From NCBI GenBank assembly GCA_035533095.1, contig DATLUM010000077.1:1-39013 (forward strand): a DNA stretch of 39,013 bases, read 5' to 3'. This DNA is from Acidimicrobiales bacterium. GTDB taxonomy: Bacteria > Actinomycetota > Acidimicrobiia > Acidimicrobiales > Palsa-688. Below are positions 7,594 through 14,526 of this stretch, piece after piece. How positions within the stretch are numbered: the first letter of the stretch is position 1; each line of letters starts with the position of its first letter. A model generated the notes under the pieces. It saw only the letters and a program-made list of their open reading frames with translations. It had not been told where the DNA came from and searched no databases. The translations under genes were made by a program, and so were the position numbers.

Positions 7594-8730
7594 TTGGCCC
7601 GGGAATCCAGGGGCGTCGGTCGCCTGCTGCTCGCAGCCGGAGCCACGGCTGCCATAGCTGCAGCCGCGACCGACCCGGGCGCCACTTCGAGGGCGGCGTC
7701 GCAGGACTGGCCGCCGTTCGTGCTGGTGGCTGGTCTGCTGCTGGTCGGGCTGGTCGCCGCCGAGGACGGGCTGTTCGCAGCCGCAGGCGAACGCCTGGCC
7801 GGCTCGGCGAAAGACGGGCGCGTTCTCTTCGCCGGTGTCGCCGCGCTCGTATTGATCGTGAGCGCAACCCTCAACCTGGACACTGCCGTCGCGTTCCTCT
7901 CCCCGGTGCTCGTTCATACCGCCCGCAAGCGCGGCGAAGATGAGGCGCTGCTGCTCAGTGCCTGCCTGCTTTTGGCGAATGCCGGATCGTTGCTTCTGCC
8001 GGGGTCCAACCTGACGAACCTCATCGTGCTCGGACACCTCCACTTCTCGGGAGGCCGTTTCGCGGCGCGCATGGGCCTGCCATGGCTCGCTGCAGGTGTG
8101 GTAACCGCCGTGACGGTCGCGATCGCCGGGCGCAAGGTTCTCCGCCACCGCGTCGAGACGCACGCGCTGGCGACCCGGCCGGCCGTCGGGCTCGGTGCCG
8201 TCGCAGTCGTGTCCGCGATCGTGCTCATCGTGGCGCTTTCGTCCCCGGCGCTTCCGGTCCTGGCGGTGGGCGCCGCCGCCACGGCCCTGCGCGTCGCGCG
8301 CGGGTCGGGGACCGAAGGTGTCCGCGACGTGCTCGGCCTCCCGGTTCTACTGGGGTTGCTCGGCATCGCCATCGGCTTTGGCACGCTGGGCAGGGACTGG
8401 GGGGGACCCGCCCACCTCTTGCGCAACCTCGACCCGTGGGCCACCGCGGGTGTCGCCGCGGTGGCGGCCGTGATCCTCAACAACCTCCCCGCGGCGTCTC
8501 TCTTCGCCGCACGGGTCCCAACCCACCCCTACGCGCTACTGATCGGCCTCAACCTCGGCCCCAACCTGTTCGTGACCGGCTCGCTGTCGTGGATCCTCTG
8601 GCTGCGGGCGAGCCGGGCTGCGGGCGGTCGGCCTTCGGTCAGGCGAACCGCCCTGATCGGCGTGGTCGCGGTCCCGCTGTCGATCGCTGCGGCGCTTGTA
8701 GTTCTTTCAGCTGTCACCGGCGTCACGTGA
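7594..8730 (+). CDS. ArsB/NhaD/SLC13-like membrane transporter
   Basis: About 378 residues with roughly ten hydrophobic segments. Two sequences point to the ion transporter superfamily: ATLNLDTAVAFLSPVLVHTAR (a little over 20 residues, the counterpart of the D-T/A-V...TPV helix hairpin) and LNNLPAASLFA near the second hairpin, comparable to the NNLPA motif of ArsB and NhaD. GSNLTNLIV is also typical. Substrate could be arsenite, sodium/proton, or a dicarboxylate; no arsC or arsR is nearby, so I do not call it arsenic resistance. The start is uncertain: TTG 7594 lies 2 bases after the CocE stop and no ATG/GTG is available before the first helix. It may be co-transcribed with the CocE gene. Its 3' end overlaps the convergent acetyltransferase by 24 bases. 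Confidence 0.75.
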   Translation: MARESRGVGRLLLAAGATAAIAAAATDPGATSRAASQDWPPFVLVAGLLLVGLVAAEDGLFAAAGERLAGSAKDGRVLFAGVAALVLIVSATLNLDTAVAFLSPVLVHTARKRGEDEALLLSACLLLANAGSLLLPGSNLTNLIVLGHLHFSGGRFAARMGLPWLAAGVVTAVTVAIAGRKVLRHRVETHALATRPAVGLGAVAVVSAIVLIVALSSPALPVLAVGAAATALRVARGSGTEGVRDVLGLPVLLGLLGIAIGFGTLGRDWGGPAHLLRNLDPWATAGVAAVAAVILNNLPAASLFAARVPTHPYALLIGLNLGPNLFVTGSLSWILWLRASRAAGGRPSVRRTALIGVVAVPLSIAAALVVLSAVTGVT

Positions 8731-9216
8731 CAGGACGAAGTGGTGCTCGACGGTCCGGCTGAGGTCCCCGAGGCGACGATCGGGTCCCGCGTTGACGTAC
8801 CCTCGCCGCTCGTAGAAGGAGTGAGCGGCCTTGAACCTGGTGTCGCTCCACAGCTCGACGGCGGGGGCATCGCGCTCGGATGCAACGCTCTCGACCATCC
8901 CCGCAAGCGCCGACGCCACGCCGTGCCGCCGCCACCGCGGATCGACGTAAAGGCGTTCCATCTCGACTGCGCCTGAGTCCAGCGGCTTCCAGCCCGCGAC
9001 CGCCACGACCGTCTGACACCTGTCGACGACGACCCAGAAATCGCCCCCGGCGCCCCCGTACACCGTCGCCGGCGCAAGGAGATCCGGGCATTCGCCGTGC
9101 GCGTCCATGACACATCCGGGGTACTCGGCCCAGCACGCGGAGACCAAAGCGACTACAGCCCACCAGTCGCCGTCGACCGCGGCCCGCAGCTGCAGGCCGT
9201 CCGGCAGCTCCGTCAA
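8707..9216 (-). CDS. GNAT family N-acetyltransferase
   Basis: 169 residues. Motif A, the acetyl-CoA pyrophosphate loop, is seen as MERLYVDPRWRRHGVASAL, with the R-x-x-G-x-A turn. The later stretch VELWSDTRFKAAHSFYERRGY is the standard GNAT C-terminal beta-alpha unit. Substrate unknown. The start I prefer is TTG 9216, which overlaps the cobO stop in a TTGA, so the gene would be translationally coupled to cobO; the alternative is the ATG of MDAHGECPDL about 37 codons later, which would cut into the domain. Being second in a cobO transcript need not mean a cobalamin role. Confidence 0.8.
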   Translation of the reverse strand: MTELPDGLQLRAAVDGDWWAVVALVSACWAEYPGCVMDAHGECPDLLAPATVYGGAGGDFWVVVDRCQTVVAVAGWKPLDSGAVEMERLYVDPRWRRHGVASALAGMVESVASERDAPAVELWSDTRFKAAHSFYERRGYVNAGPDRRLGDLSRTVEHHFVLSRDAGDS

Positions 9217-9737
9217 TACTCGATGCCCTTTTTGGCCTTGATGCCCTGGTCGTAGGCGTGCTTGATCTTGCGCATCTCGGTGGCGGTGTCGGCGATGTCG
9301 ACCAGTTCTGGCGCGGCGTCGCGCCCGGTCATGACCACGTTGGTGTGCGGGGCGCGTCCCCGGATCCCCTCCACGACATCGCTGACCGGCACCCAGCCGT
9401 ACTTGACCGCGTAGGTCACCTCGTCGAGGACGAGAAGGTTGTAGTCGCCGGATGCCAGCTTCGCGGCGGCCACTTCCCAGGCGTGACGCCCCTTCGCCGC
9501 CGTCTCGTCGAGGTCGGTCGACTCCCACGTGAACCCGTCCCCGAGGGTGTGCCACTCGATGCCGAGATGGTCGGCGAGTTTGCGCTCGCCGGTCTTCCAC
9601 TTTCCGCCCTTCACGAACTGGACCACCGCGACCCGCCAGCCCCGGGCCCACCCACGCGACATGACACCGAATGCCGCCGAAGACTTGCCCTTGCCGTGGC
9701 CGGTGTTCAAAAGGACGATCGACTCGGCTCTCGGCAT
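9213..9737 (-). CDS. cobO: Cob(I)yrinic acid a,c-diamide adenosyltransferase
   Basis: 174 residues. Transfers the 5'-deoxyadenosyl group of ATP to the cobalt of cob(I)yrinate a,c-diamide or related corrinoids, giving the Co-C bond of coenzyme B12. The unusual P-loop GHGKGKSS lies at residues 13-20. VVQFVKGGKWKTGE and LVLDEVTYAVKYGW, then VVMTGRDAAPELVDIADT, are signatures of the CobA/CobO family. The ATG at 9737 gives the usual MPRAES start. It runs leftward, away from the riboswitch-controlled operon, with its own promoter, so it should not be directly under the riboswitch. In M. tuberculosis cobO is also separate from cobU/cobS. Confidence 0.93.
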   Translation of the reverse strand: MPRAESIVLLNTGHGKGKSSAAFGVMSRGWARGWRVAVVQFVKGGKWKTGERKLADHLGIEWHTLGDGFTWESTDLDETAAKGRHAWEVAAAKLASGDYNLLVLDEVTYAVKYGWVPVSDVVEGIRGRAPHTNVVMTGRDAAPELVDIADTATEMRKIKHAYDQGIKAKKGIEY

Positions 9738-9744
9738 CACCCCG

Positions 9745-9764
9745 ACCCTAATCTCAACTAGCCT
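9745..9764. promoter_or_regulatory. Divergent promoter region between cobO and the cob operon
   Basis: On the minus strand TAGGGT (9750-9745) is exactly 7 bases before the cobO ATG, suggesting a leaderless cobO mRNA. On the plus strand TAATCT (9749-9754) and TAGCCT (9759-9764) are candidate -10 boxes for the riboswitch RNA. The minus box and the first plus box share two bases, so polymerases would compete. No good -35 was identified. Confidence 0.4.
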
Positions 9765-9769
9765 TCGCG

Positions 9770-9930
9770 GCCGTAGCGCAGGGAACCCGGTGCGAGTCCG
9801 GGGCTGTCCCGCAACTGTCACCGGGGAGCGAACCTCCAACCGGGACCGAGAGGTCCCACACGGCCACGGCCCACAGCGGGCGGGAAGGCCGGGGGCGAGT
9901 GGATCCGGGAGCCAGGAAACCTGCCTACCC
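9770..9930 (+). promoter_or_regulatory. Cobalamin (AdoCbl-type) riboswitch
   Basis: The 5' part has GGGAACCCGGTGCGAGTCCG (9781-9800) followed by GGGGCTGTCCCGCAACTGT (9801-9818), the conserved core strands of the cobalamin riboswitch. The 3' part has the B12 box AGCCAGGAAACCTGCC (9910-9925), matching RGYCAGGARACCTGCC. Between them lies a variable GC-rich arm. It sits 5' of cobU on the same strand, the expected place for feedback repression of B12 synthesis by coenzyme B12. Whether it acts on transcription or on translation of cobU is not clear, because no U-tract terminator follows. Ends are approximate. Confidence 0.93.
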
Positions 9931-9933
9931 GTC

Positions 9934-9975
9934 ATGGAGGTACGCGAGGACGTGAGGATGGGCCGGATCCAGTGA
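9934..9975 (+). CDS. Possible 13-codon ORF between riboswitch and cobU
   Basis: ATG at 9934, just after the B12 box, opens MEVREDVRMGRIQ and stops at TGA 9973-9975, which overlaps the cobU GTG as GTGA. There is no clear ribosome binding site before 9934, but an internal ATG at 9958 has GAGGA 7 bases upstream. The overlap may be chance. If real it would couple cobU translation to the riboswitch expression platform. Confidence 0.2.
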   Translation: MEVREDVRMGRIQ

Positions 9976-10487
9976 TCACCCTGGTGCTCGGTGGAGCGCG
10001 CAGCGGCAAATCGGAGTTCGGAGAAAGACTGGCCGCGGCGCTGCCCCAGCCGGTCACATACCTCGCCACCGCTGATCCCGAAGGCGACGAGGACTTCGCC
10101 GCTCGTATAGCCGCGCACCGGGCCCGCCGGCCCCCCGGGTGGCGGACCGTCGAATGCGGCGACGACCTGCCGGGTGCGCTCAGGTCCCTCACCGGTCCCG
10201 TCCTGGTGGATTCCCTCGGGACGTGGGTCGCATCCGTGGCGGGCTTCGCTGCTGACACATCCGGGTTGTGCGCGGCACTGACCGCGCACGACGCAGACGT
10301 GATAGTGGTCTCCGAAGAGGTGGGAATGGGAGTGCACCCCTCGACCGAGGTGGGCGGCCGGTTCCGTGACTCCCTCGGGTCGGCCAACCAGGCCGTCGCC
10401 GCCGTCGCCGGCGACGTGTTCCTCGTGGTCGCCGGGCGCGCACTTCGCCTCGAGTCAGCCGAGACCGCGGCCAGGAGATCGCTGTGA
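9972..10487 (+). CDS. cobU: Adenosylcobinamide kinase / adenosylcobinamide-phosphate guanylyltransferase
   Basis: 171 residues. Phosphorylates adenosylcobinamide and then adds GMP to form adenosylcobinamide-GDP, the activated substrate for CobS. P-loop GGARSGKS at residues 7-14; ARIAAHRARRPPGW carries the histidine that becomes guanylylated in CobU; VSEEVGMGVHP is the conserved second nucleotide region. Length matches the usual 170-190. First gene of the riboswitch-controlled operon. The GTG start begins MITLVLGGARSGKS, the family N-terminus. Overlaps cobS by 4 bases (GTGA). Confidence 0.95.
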   Translation: MITLVLGGARSGKSEFGERLAAALPQPVTYLATADPEGDEDFAARIAAHRARRPPGWRTVECGDDLPGALRSLTGPVLVDSLGTWVASVAGFAADTSGLCAALTAHDADVIVVSEEVGMGVHPSTEVGGRFRDSLGSANQAVAAVAGDVFLVVAGRALRLESAETAARRSL

Positions 10488-11200
10488 CGTTGCGTTCGGC
10501 CGTCTCGTTCCTGACCCCGCTCGGCGGTGTGAGCGCGCCCGGTCCGCGGACCCTGGATTGGTTCTGGCTCGTAGGGGCCGGCCTCGGCGCGGCGGTCGGG
10601 GGCATCTGGTTGGGAGCCGCTCACGCCTGGCCGAGACCGCTCGCCGCCGGCGTGGCGGTCGCCGCCGACCTGGCCCTCACGGGGATGCTTCACTTCGACG
10701 GCCTGCTCGACAGCGCCGACGGTCTGCTTCCCCCGGTGTCGAGGGCCCGCCGGCTCGAGATCATGTCCGGCCCGGACGTCGGCGCTTTCGCCGTCGGCAC
10801 CGGGGGGGCGGCGCTTCTCCTTCGGTGGGCAGCGCTGTGGGTGCTGCGCCCGACGGTCCTGCTCGTCGCCGGGCTGTGGTGTCTGTCGCGATCCGCGATG
10901 GCGTTCGCCGCGCGTACCCAGCCGTACGCGCGGGATCCCGAGGGAGGGGGCCTCGCCTCGGCGTTCGCCGGCCGATCGCGAGCGCTTCCCGCCGTCGTCG
11001 GCGTCGCGGTCGCGTTCGGCGCGGCATGCGCGTGGAGGCCCCTCGCCGGCGCCGTCAGCGTGATCGCCGCAGCACTCGCAGCAGGCGGCGTGGTGGTGCT
11101 GGCACGGCGGCGGCTCGGCGGCTACACGGGCGACGTGCTCGGCGCCTGTGGGTTTATGGCCGAAACGATCGGCCTGTTGGTGGCGGCCGCCCGGTGGTGA
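10484..11200 (+). CDS. cobS: Adenosylcobinamide-GDP ribazoletransferase (cobalamin synthase)
   Basis: 238 residues. Integral membrane enzyme that joins adenosylcobinamide-GDP to alpha-ribazole, producing adenosylcobalamin (or its 5'-phosphate). The diagnostic motif HFDGLLDSADGLLP (around residues 67-80) holds the acidic residues that bind metal. Several hydrophobic helices follow, and GGYTGDVLGACGFMAE near the C-terminus is a second family motif. It starts with GTG inside the end of cobU (GTGA) and ends in GTGA with cobD, so translation is probably coupled along the operon. Confidence 0.94.
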   Translation: MTLRSAVSFLTPLGGVSAPGPRTLDWFWLVGAGLGAAVGGIWLGAAHAWPRPLAAGVAVAADLALTGMLHFDGLLDSADGLLPPVSRARRLEIMSGPDVGAFAVGTGGAALLLRWAALWVLRPTVLLVAGLWCLSRSAMAFAARTQPYARDPEGGGLASAFAGRSRALPAVVGVAVAFGAACAWRPLAGAVSVIAAALAAGGVVVLARRRLGGYTGDVLGACGFMAETIGLLVAAARW

Positions 11201-12135
11201 GCCCATCGACGCGCGCTGCGTCCGTCGCGGCCGGGCTCCTCGCCGACCACCTGATCGGCGAGCCGCCCGCGCGCTTGCATCCGGTTGCACGTTTCGGGTT
11301 CGCCATGGACGACCTCGAGCGCCGGATGCACGCCGATCGTCGCCGGCGCGGGGCCGCCTACGCGGCGGCCGGCGTCTCCGGTGCCGCCGGCGCCGGCGCC
11401 TTGTTGTCGACCGTCCTTCGCAAATGGCCGTGGCAGACCGTCACCGTCGCGACTTATGTCACCGTCGCCGGCCGGGCGCTCCGCGAAGCCGCGGCTGCCG
11501 TGGCAGCGCCCCTCGACGCCGGAGATCTCGACGCCGCCCGCGCCGCGCTGCCGTCGCTGGTAGGCCGCGACCCGTCGAACCTCGACGAGAAGGGCATCGC
11601 CCGCGCGGTCGTCGAGTCCCTCGCGGAGAACACGGTCGACGCCGTCGTGGCCCCCGCCCTCTGGGCTGCCGCGGGTGGGGTACCCGCCGCTTTCGTGTAC
11701 CGCGCCGTCAACACGCTCGACGCCATGGTCGGGCATCGCTCTGCGCGCCACCGCAACTTCGGCTTCGCGTCGGCGCGCCTCGACGATGCTGCCGGCTGGA
11801 TCCCCGCGAGGGTCACGGCCGCGCTCGTGGCGGCGGTCCGCCCCCGCTCGACCTCCGCGGTCTGGCGGGCCGTGCGGGACCAGGCGCCTGCGCACCCGTC
11901 ACCCAACGCCGGCGTGGCGGAAGCCGCGTTCGCAGCCGCCTTGGGCGTCACGCTCGGCGGCGACAACGTCTACGACGGACGCGTGGACGCCAGACCGGTG
12001 CTCGGCTACGGGCCGCCGGCCGTAGCGGGCGACATTCCCCGCGCGTCGCGCCTGGCCCGCGACGTCACAGCCGGCCTGGCCGCGACTCTCGCGCTACCGG
12101 CCGCGGTGCAGACGATGGGTGGGCGGAATGGGTAG
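11197..12135 (+). CDS. cobD: Adenosylcobinamide-phosphate synthase (CobD/CbiB)
   Basis: 312 residues. Membrane enzyme that attaches (R)-1-amino-2-propanol (or its phosphate) to adenosylcobyric acid. LLADHLIGEPPARLHPV at the N-terminus, LVGRDPSNLDEKGIARAVVE, SLAENTVDAVVAPALWAA and YRAVNTLDAMVGHRS are all family hallmarks. Two adjacent GTG codons (11194, 11197) could start it; 11197 overlaps the cobS TGA in the GTGA pattern used elsewhere in the operon. The next gene begins inside its last codons. Confidence 0.94.
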   Translation: MSPSTRAASVAAGLLADHLIGEPPARLHPVARFGFAMDDLERRMHADRRRRGAAYAAAGVSGAAGAGALLSTVLRKWPWQTVTVATYVTVAGRALREAAAAVAAPLDAGDLDAARAALPSLVGRDPSNLDEKGIARAVVESLAENTVDAVVAPALWAAAGGVPAAFVYRAVNTLDAMVGHRSARHRNFGFASARLDDAAGWIPARVTAALVAAVRPRSTSAVWRAVRDQAPAHPSPNAGVAEAAFAAALGVTLGGDNVYDGRVDARPVLGYGPPAVAGDIPRASRLARDVTAGLAATLALPAAVQTMGGRNG

Positions 12136-13054
12136 CCCAGCTCCCCGGCCGGCGAATCACGGCGGCGACGGGGCGCTCCTTGCGGCCGCGCTCGGCATCG
12201 CGGTCGACGAGGTGCTCGACCTCTCCGCGAGCCTGAACCCGGTCGCGCCGGACCCGGTGCCGGTGATCGCGCGGCACCTCGATGCGATCGGCCGCTACCC
12301 CGACGAATCCCGGGCCACGGCGGCACTCGCAGCAGCAATCGGGGTGGACGAGAACCTTCTCGTGCTCACCAACGGGGGAGCGGAGGCGATCGCTTTGGTC
12401 GCCGCCGACATGGGGACGGGGTGGGTCGACGAGCCGGAGTTCTCCCTCTACCGCCGCCACATTCGTGTGCTCGACCCGGCGGGGCCGCGATGGCGATCCA
12501 ACCCGCACAACCCGACTGGCATCCTTGCGGAACCGCACGAACAGGCCGGGGTGTGGGATGAGGCGTTCTGGCCTCTCGCCACCGGTACGTGGACCCGCGG
12601 CGACGCCGGCGGCAAAGCGATCGTCGTCGGTTCGCTGACGAAGCTCCTCGCCTGCCCGGGGCTGCGCGCGGGTTACATCATCTGCTCCGACGATTCGACG
12701 GCGCATCGGCTGCGCCGCCGGCGCCCGGAGTGGTCCCTCAACGGTCTCGCGGCTGAAGCACTCCCCGAGATGCTTCTCGGTGTCGACCTTCCGCTGTGGC
12801 AGAAGCTCACGGCGGAGCTGCGCCATGACCTGTCGGAGATCCTCCGCGGCGCGGGTTTCGAGCCCGGGCCATCGGACGCCAACTGGCTGCTCGTCGGCGC
12901 CGCCGCCCTCAGGGATCATCTCGCCCGCCACGCGATCCTCGTGCGCGACTGCAACAGCTTCGGCATGCCAGGCACCGTGAGGATCGCCGTACCAGGCTCC
13001 GCCGGCCTCGAACGGCTCGAAGCCGCCCTCCGAACGTGGGAGCCGGCAGCGTGA
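12128..13054 (+). CDS. cobC: CobC/CobD-type PLP aminotransferase (threonine-phosphate decarboxylase-like)
   Basis: 308 residues, somewhat shorter than the usual 330-360. Fold-type I PLP enzyme related to histidinol-phosphate aminotransferase; in B12 synthesis the Salmonella CobD relative decarboxylates threonine phosphate to aminopropanol phosphate. Seen: HGGD (11-14), LDLSASLNP, NPHNPTG (125-131), Asp144 in WDEAFWPL that would hold the pyridine nitrogen, and Lys172 in GSLTKLLACPGLRAGY that forms the Schiff base. ATG 12128 overlaps cobD by 8 bases; an in-frame GTG at 12119 is less likely. Position between cobD and cobQ supports the cobalamin role over histidine synthesis. Confidence 0.85.
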   Translation: MGSPAPRPANHGGDGALLAAALGIAVDEVLDLSASLNPVAPDPVPVIARHLDAIGRYPDESRATAALAAAIGVDENLLVLTNGGAEAIALVAADMGTGWVDEPEFSLYRRHIRVLDPAGPRWRSNPHNPTGILAEPHEQAGVWDEAFWPLATGTWTRGDAGGKAIVVGSLTKLLACPGLRAGYIICSDDSTAHRLRRRRPEWSLNGLAAEALPEMLLGVDLPLWQKLTAELRHDLSEILRGAGFEPGPSDANWLLVGAAALRDHLARHAILVRDCNSFGMPGTVRIAVPGSAGLERLEAALRTWEPAA

Positions 13055-14526
13055 AAGGCGCGCTCATGGTCTGCGGCACTGCCAGCGACTCCGGGAAGAG
13101 CACCGTCGTGGCCGGGCTCTGCCGCGTGCTCGCCCGGCGAGGTGTGCGCGTTGCACCGTTCAAGGCGCAGAACATGGCGCTCAACTCCGCCGTGACTCGT
13201 TCGGGCGCGGAGATCGGCCGGGCGCAAGCGGCGCAAGCGCACGCAGCCGGGGTCGAGCCGGAACCCGCGATGAACCCGATCCTGCTCAAGCCGTCGAGCG
13301 ACCGTGTCAGCCAGGTAGTCGTCATGGGCCGGCCCTGGGCGACCCTCGACGCCGCGGCCTATCAGGAGGCGAAGCCACATCTGTGGGACATCGTGCGCGA
13401 GCAGCTCGCCGACCTGCGCCGGCGGTTCGACGTCGTGCTCTGCGAGGGCGCGGGAAGCGCCGCCGAGATCAACCTCCTCGACGGCGACATCGTGAACCTG
13501 CGTCTCGCGCACGAAGCCGGAATCCGATCGCTCGTGGTCGGCGACATAGACCGCGGGGGCGTCTTCGCCGCGCTCTACGGGACGGTGGAGCTCCTCCCGG
13601 TGCATCTGCGCCGGACTGTCGGAGGCTTCGTCATCAACAAGTTCCGCGGCGACCCCGCGGTCCTCGAGCCCGCTCCCTCCGAGCTCGAACGCCTCACCGG
13701 CATCCCGACGGTCGGAGTGATCCCGTGGATCGACGCGCCCGTGCTCGACGCGGAGGACTCCCTGGATCTACGCCGGCTGCCCGTCGGAACCCCCGGTCGC
13801 GACTCGCTGGACGTCGCGGTGATCCGCCTCCCGCGCATCTCGAACTTCACCGACATCGAGGCGATCGCCCTGGAACCGAAGGTGAACGTGAGGCTGGTCG
13901 ATCATCCGGCGACCCTCGGCAGACCCGACCTGCTCGTCGTCCCCGGCACGAAGGCCACCGTCTCGGATCTCCGCTGGCTGCGCGAGAGCGGCCTGGCCGC
14001 CGCCGTGTCCGAGGTCGCGTCCAACCACCCGGGCACCACGATCCTCGGGATCTGCGGCGGGTACCAGATGCTCGGCGAGAAGATCGAGGACTCGGTCGAG
14101 GCGCCCACCCCGCAGATCGTGGAGGGGCTCGGCCTCCTTCCCGTCAGCACCGTGTTCAACAAGGAGAAGACGGCGCGCCTGCGCAGCGGGGTCGCGTTCG
14201 GCGAGACGGTGGAGGGCTACGAGATCCACCACGGCGAGACGCCGGCCGCCCGACCCTGGATGAGCGTGGAGGGCGCGGACCAAGACGGTTCATCGGCAAT
14301 GGAGGGCAGGATCCTCGGTACCAGCCTCCACGGCCTGTTCGAATCGGACGGGTTTCGCCGGGCGTTCCTCCAGACCGTCGCCGCCCGAACAGGCAAGCAA
14401 TGGACTCCCGGCGACGTCTCGTTCTCCCTGGAACGCCAGGCGCGGGCCGACCGGATCGCCGACACCCTCGAAGCACACCTCGACATCGACGCGGTGACAC
14501 GGCTGATCCTCGAAGGTCATCAGTGA
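13051..14526 (+). CDS. cobQ: Cobyric acid synthase (glutamine-hydrolysing)
   Basis: 491 residues. Amidates the b, d, e and g side chains of adenosylcobyrinic a,c-diamide using glutamine and ATP. The N-terminal dethiobiotin-synthetase-like domain has P-loop GTASDSGKST (9-18) and PFKAQNMALNS. The class I glutamine amidotransferase domain has nucleophile Cys334 in GICGGYQMLG, YEIHHGETP, and His426 in GTSLHGLFE. The GTG at 13051 overlaps the cobC TGA (GTGA); an upstream GTG at 13036 is in frame but lies inside cobC. Confidence 0.96.
   Translation: MKGALMVCGTASDSGKSTVVAGLCRVLARRGVRVAPFKAQNMALNSAVTRSGAEIGRAQAAQAHAAGVEPEPAMNPILLKPSSDRVSQVVVMGRPWATLDAAAYQEAKPHLWDIVREQLADLRRRFDVVLCEGAGSAAEINLLDGDIVNLRLAHEAGIRSLVVGDIDRGGVFAALYGTVELLPVHLRRTVGGFVINKFRGDPAVLEPAPSELERLTGIPTVGVIPWIDAPVLDAEDSLDLRRLPVGTPGRDSLDVAVIRLPRISNFTDIEAIALEPKVNVRLVDHPATLGRPDLLVVPGTKATVSDLRWLRESGLAAAVSEVASNHPGTTILGICGGYQMLGEKIEDSVEAPTPQIVEGLGLLPVSTVFNKEKTARLRSGVAFGETVEGYEIHHGETPAARPWMSVEGADQDGSSAMEGRILGTSLHGLFESDGFRRAFLQTVAARTGKQWTPGDVSFSLERQARADRIADTLEAHLDIDAVTRLILEGHQ

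Noticed and set aside
7594-8730. Calling the transporter an arsenite exporter
   Set aside because: The family motifs are shared by ArsB, NhaD and SLC13 proteins, and there is no arsR, arsC or arsA nearby.
13383-14522. 5' extension of cobN by about 380 codons
   Set aside because: It lies out of frame inside cobQ; CobN homology starts at GTG 14523 with the GTGA overlap.
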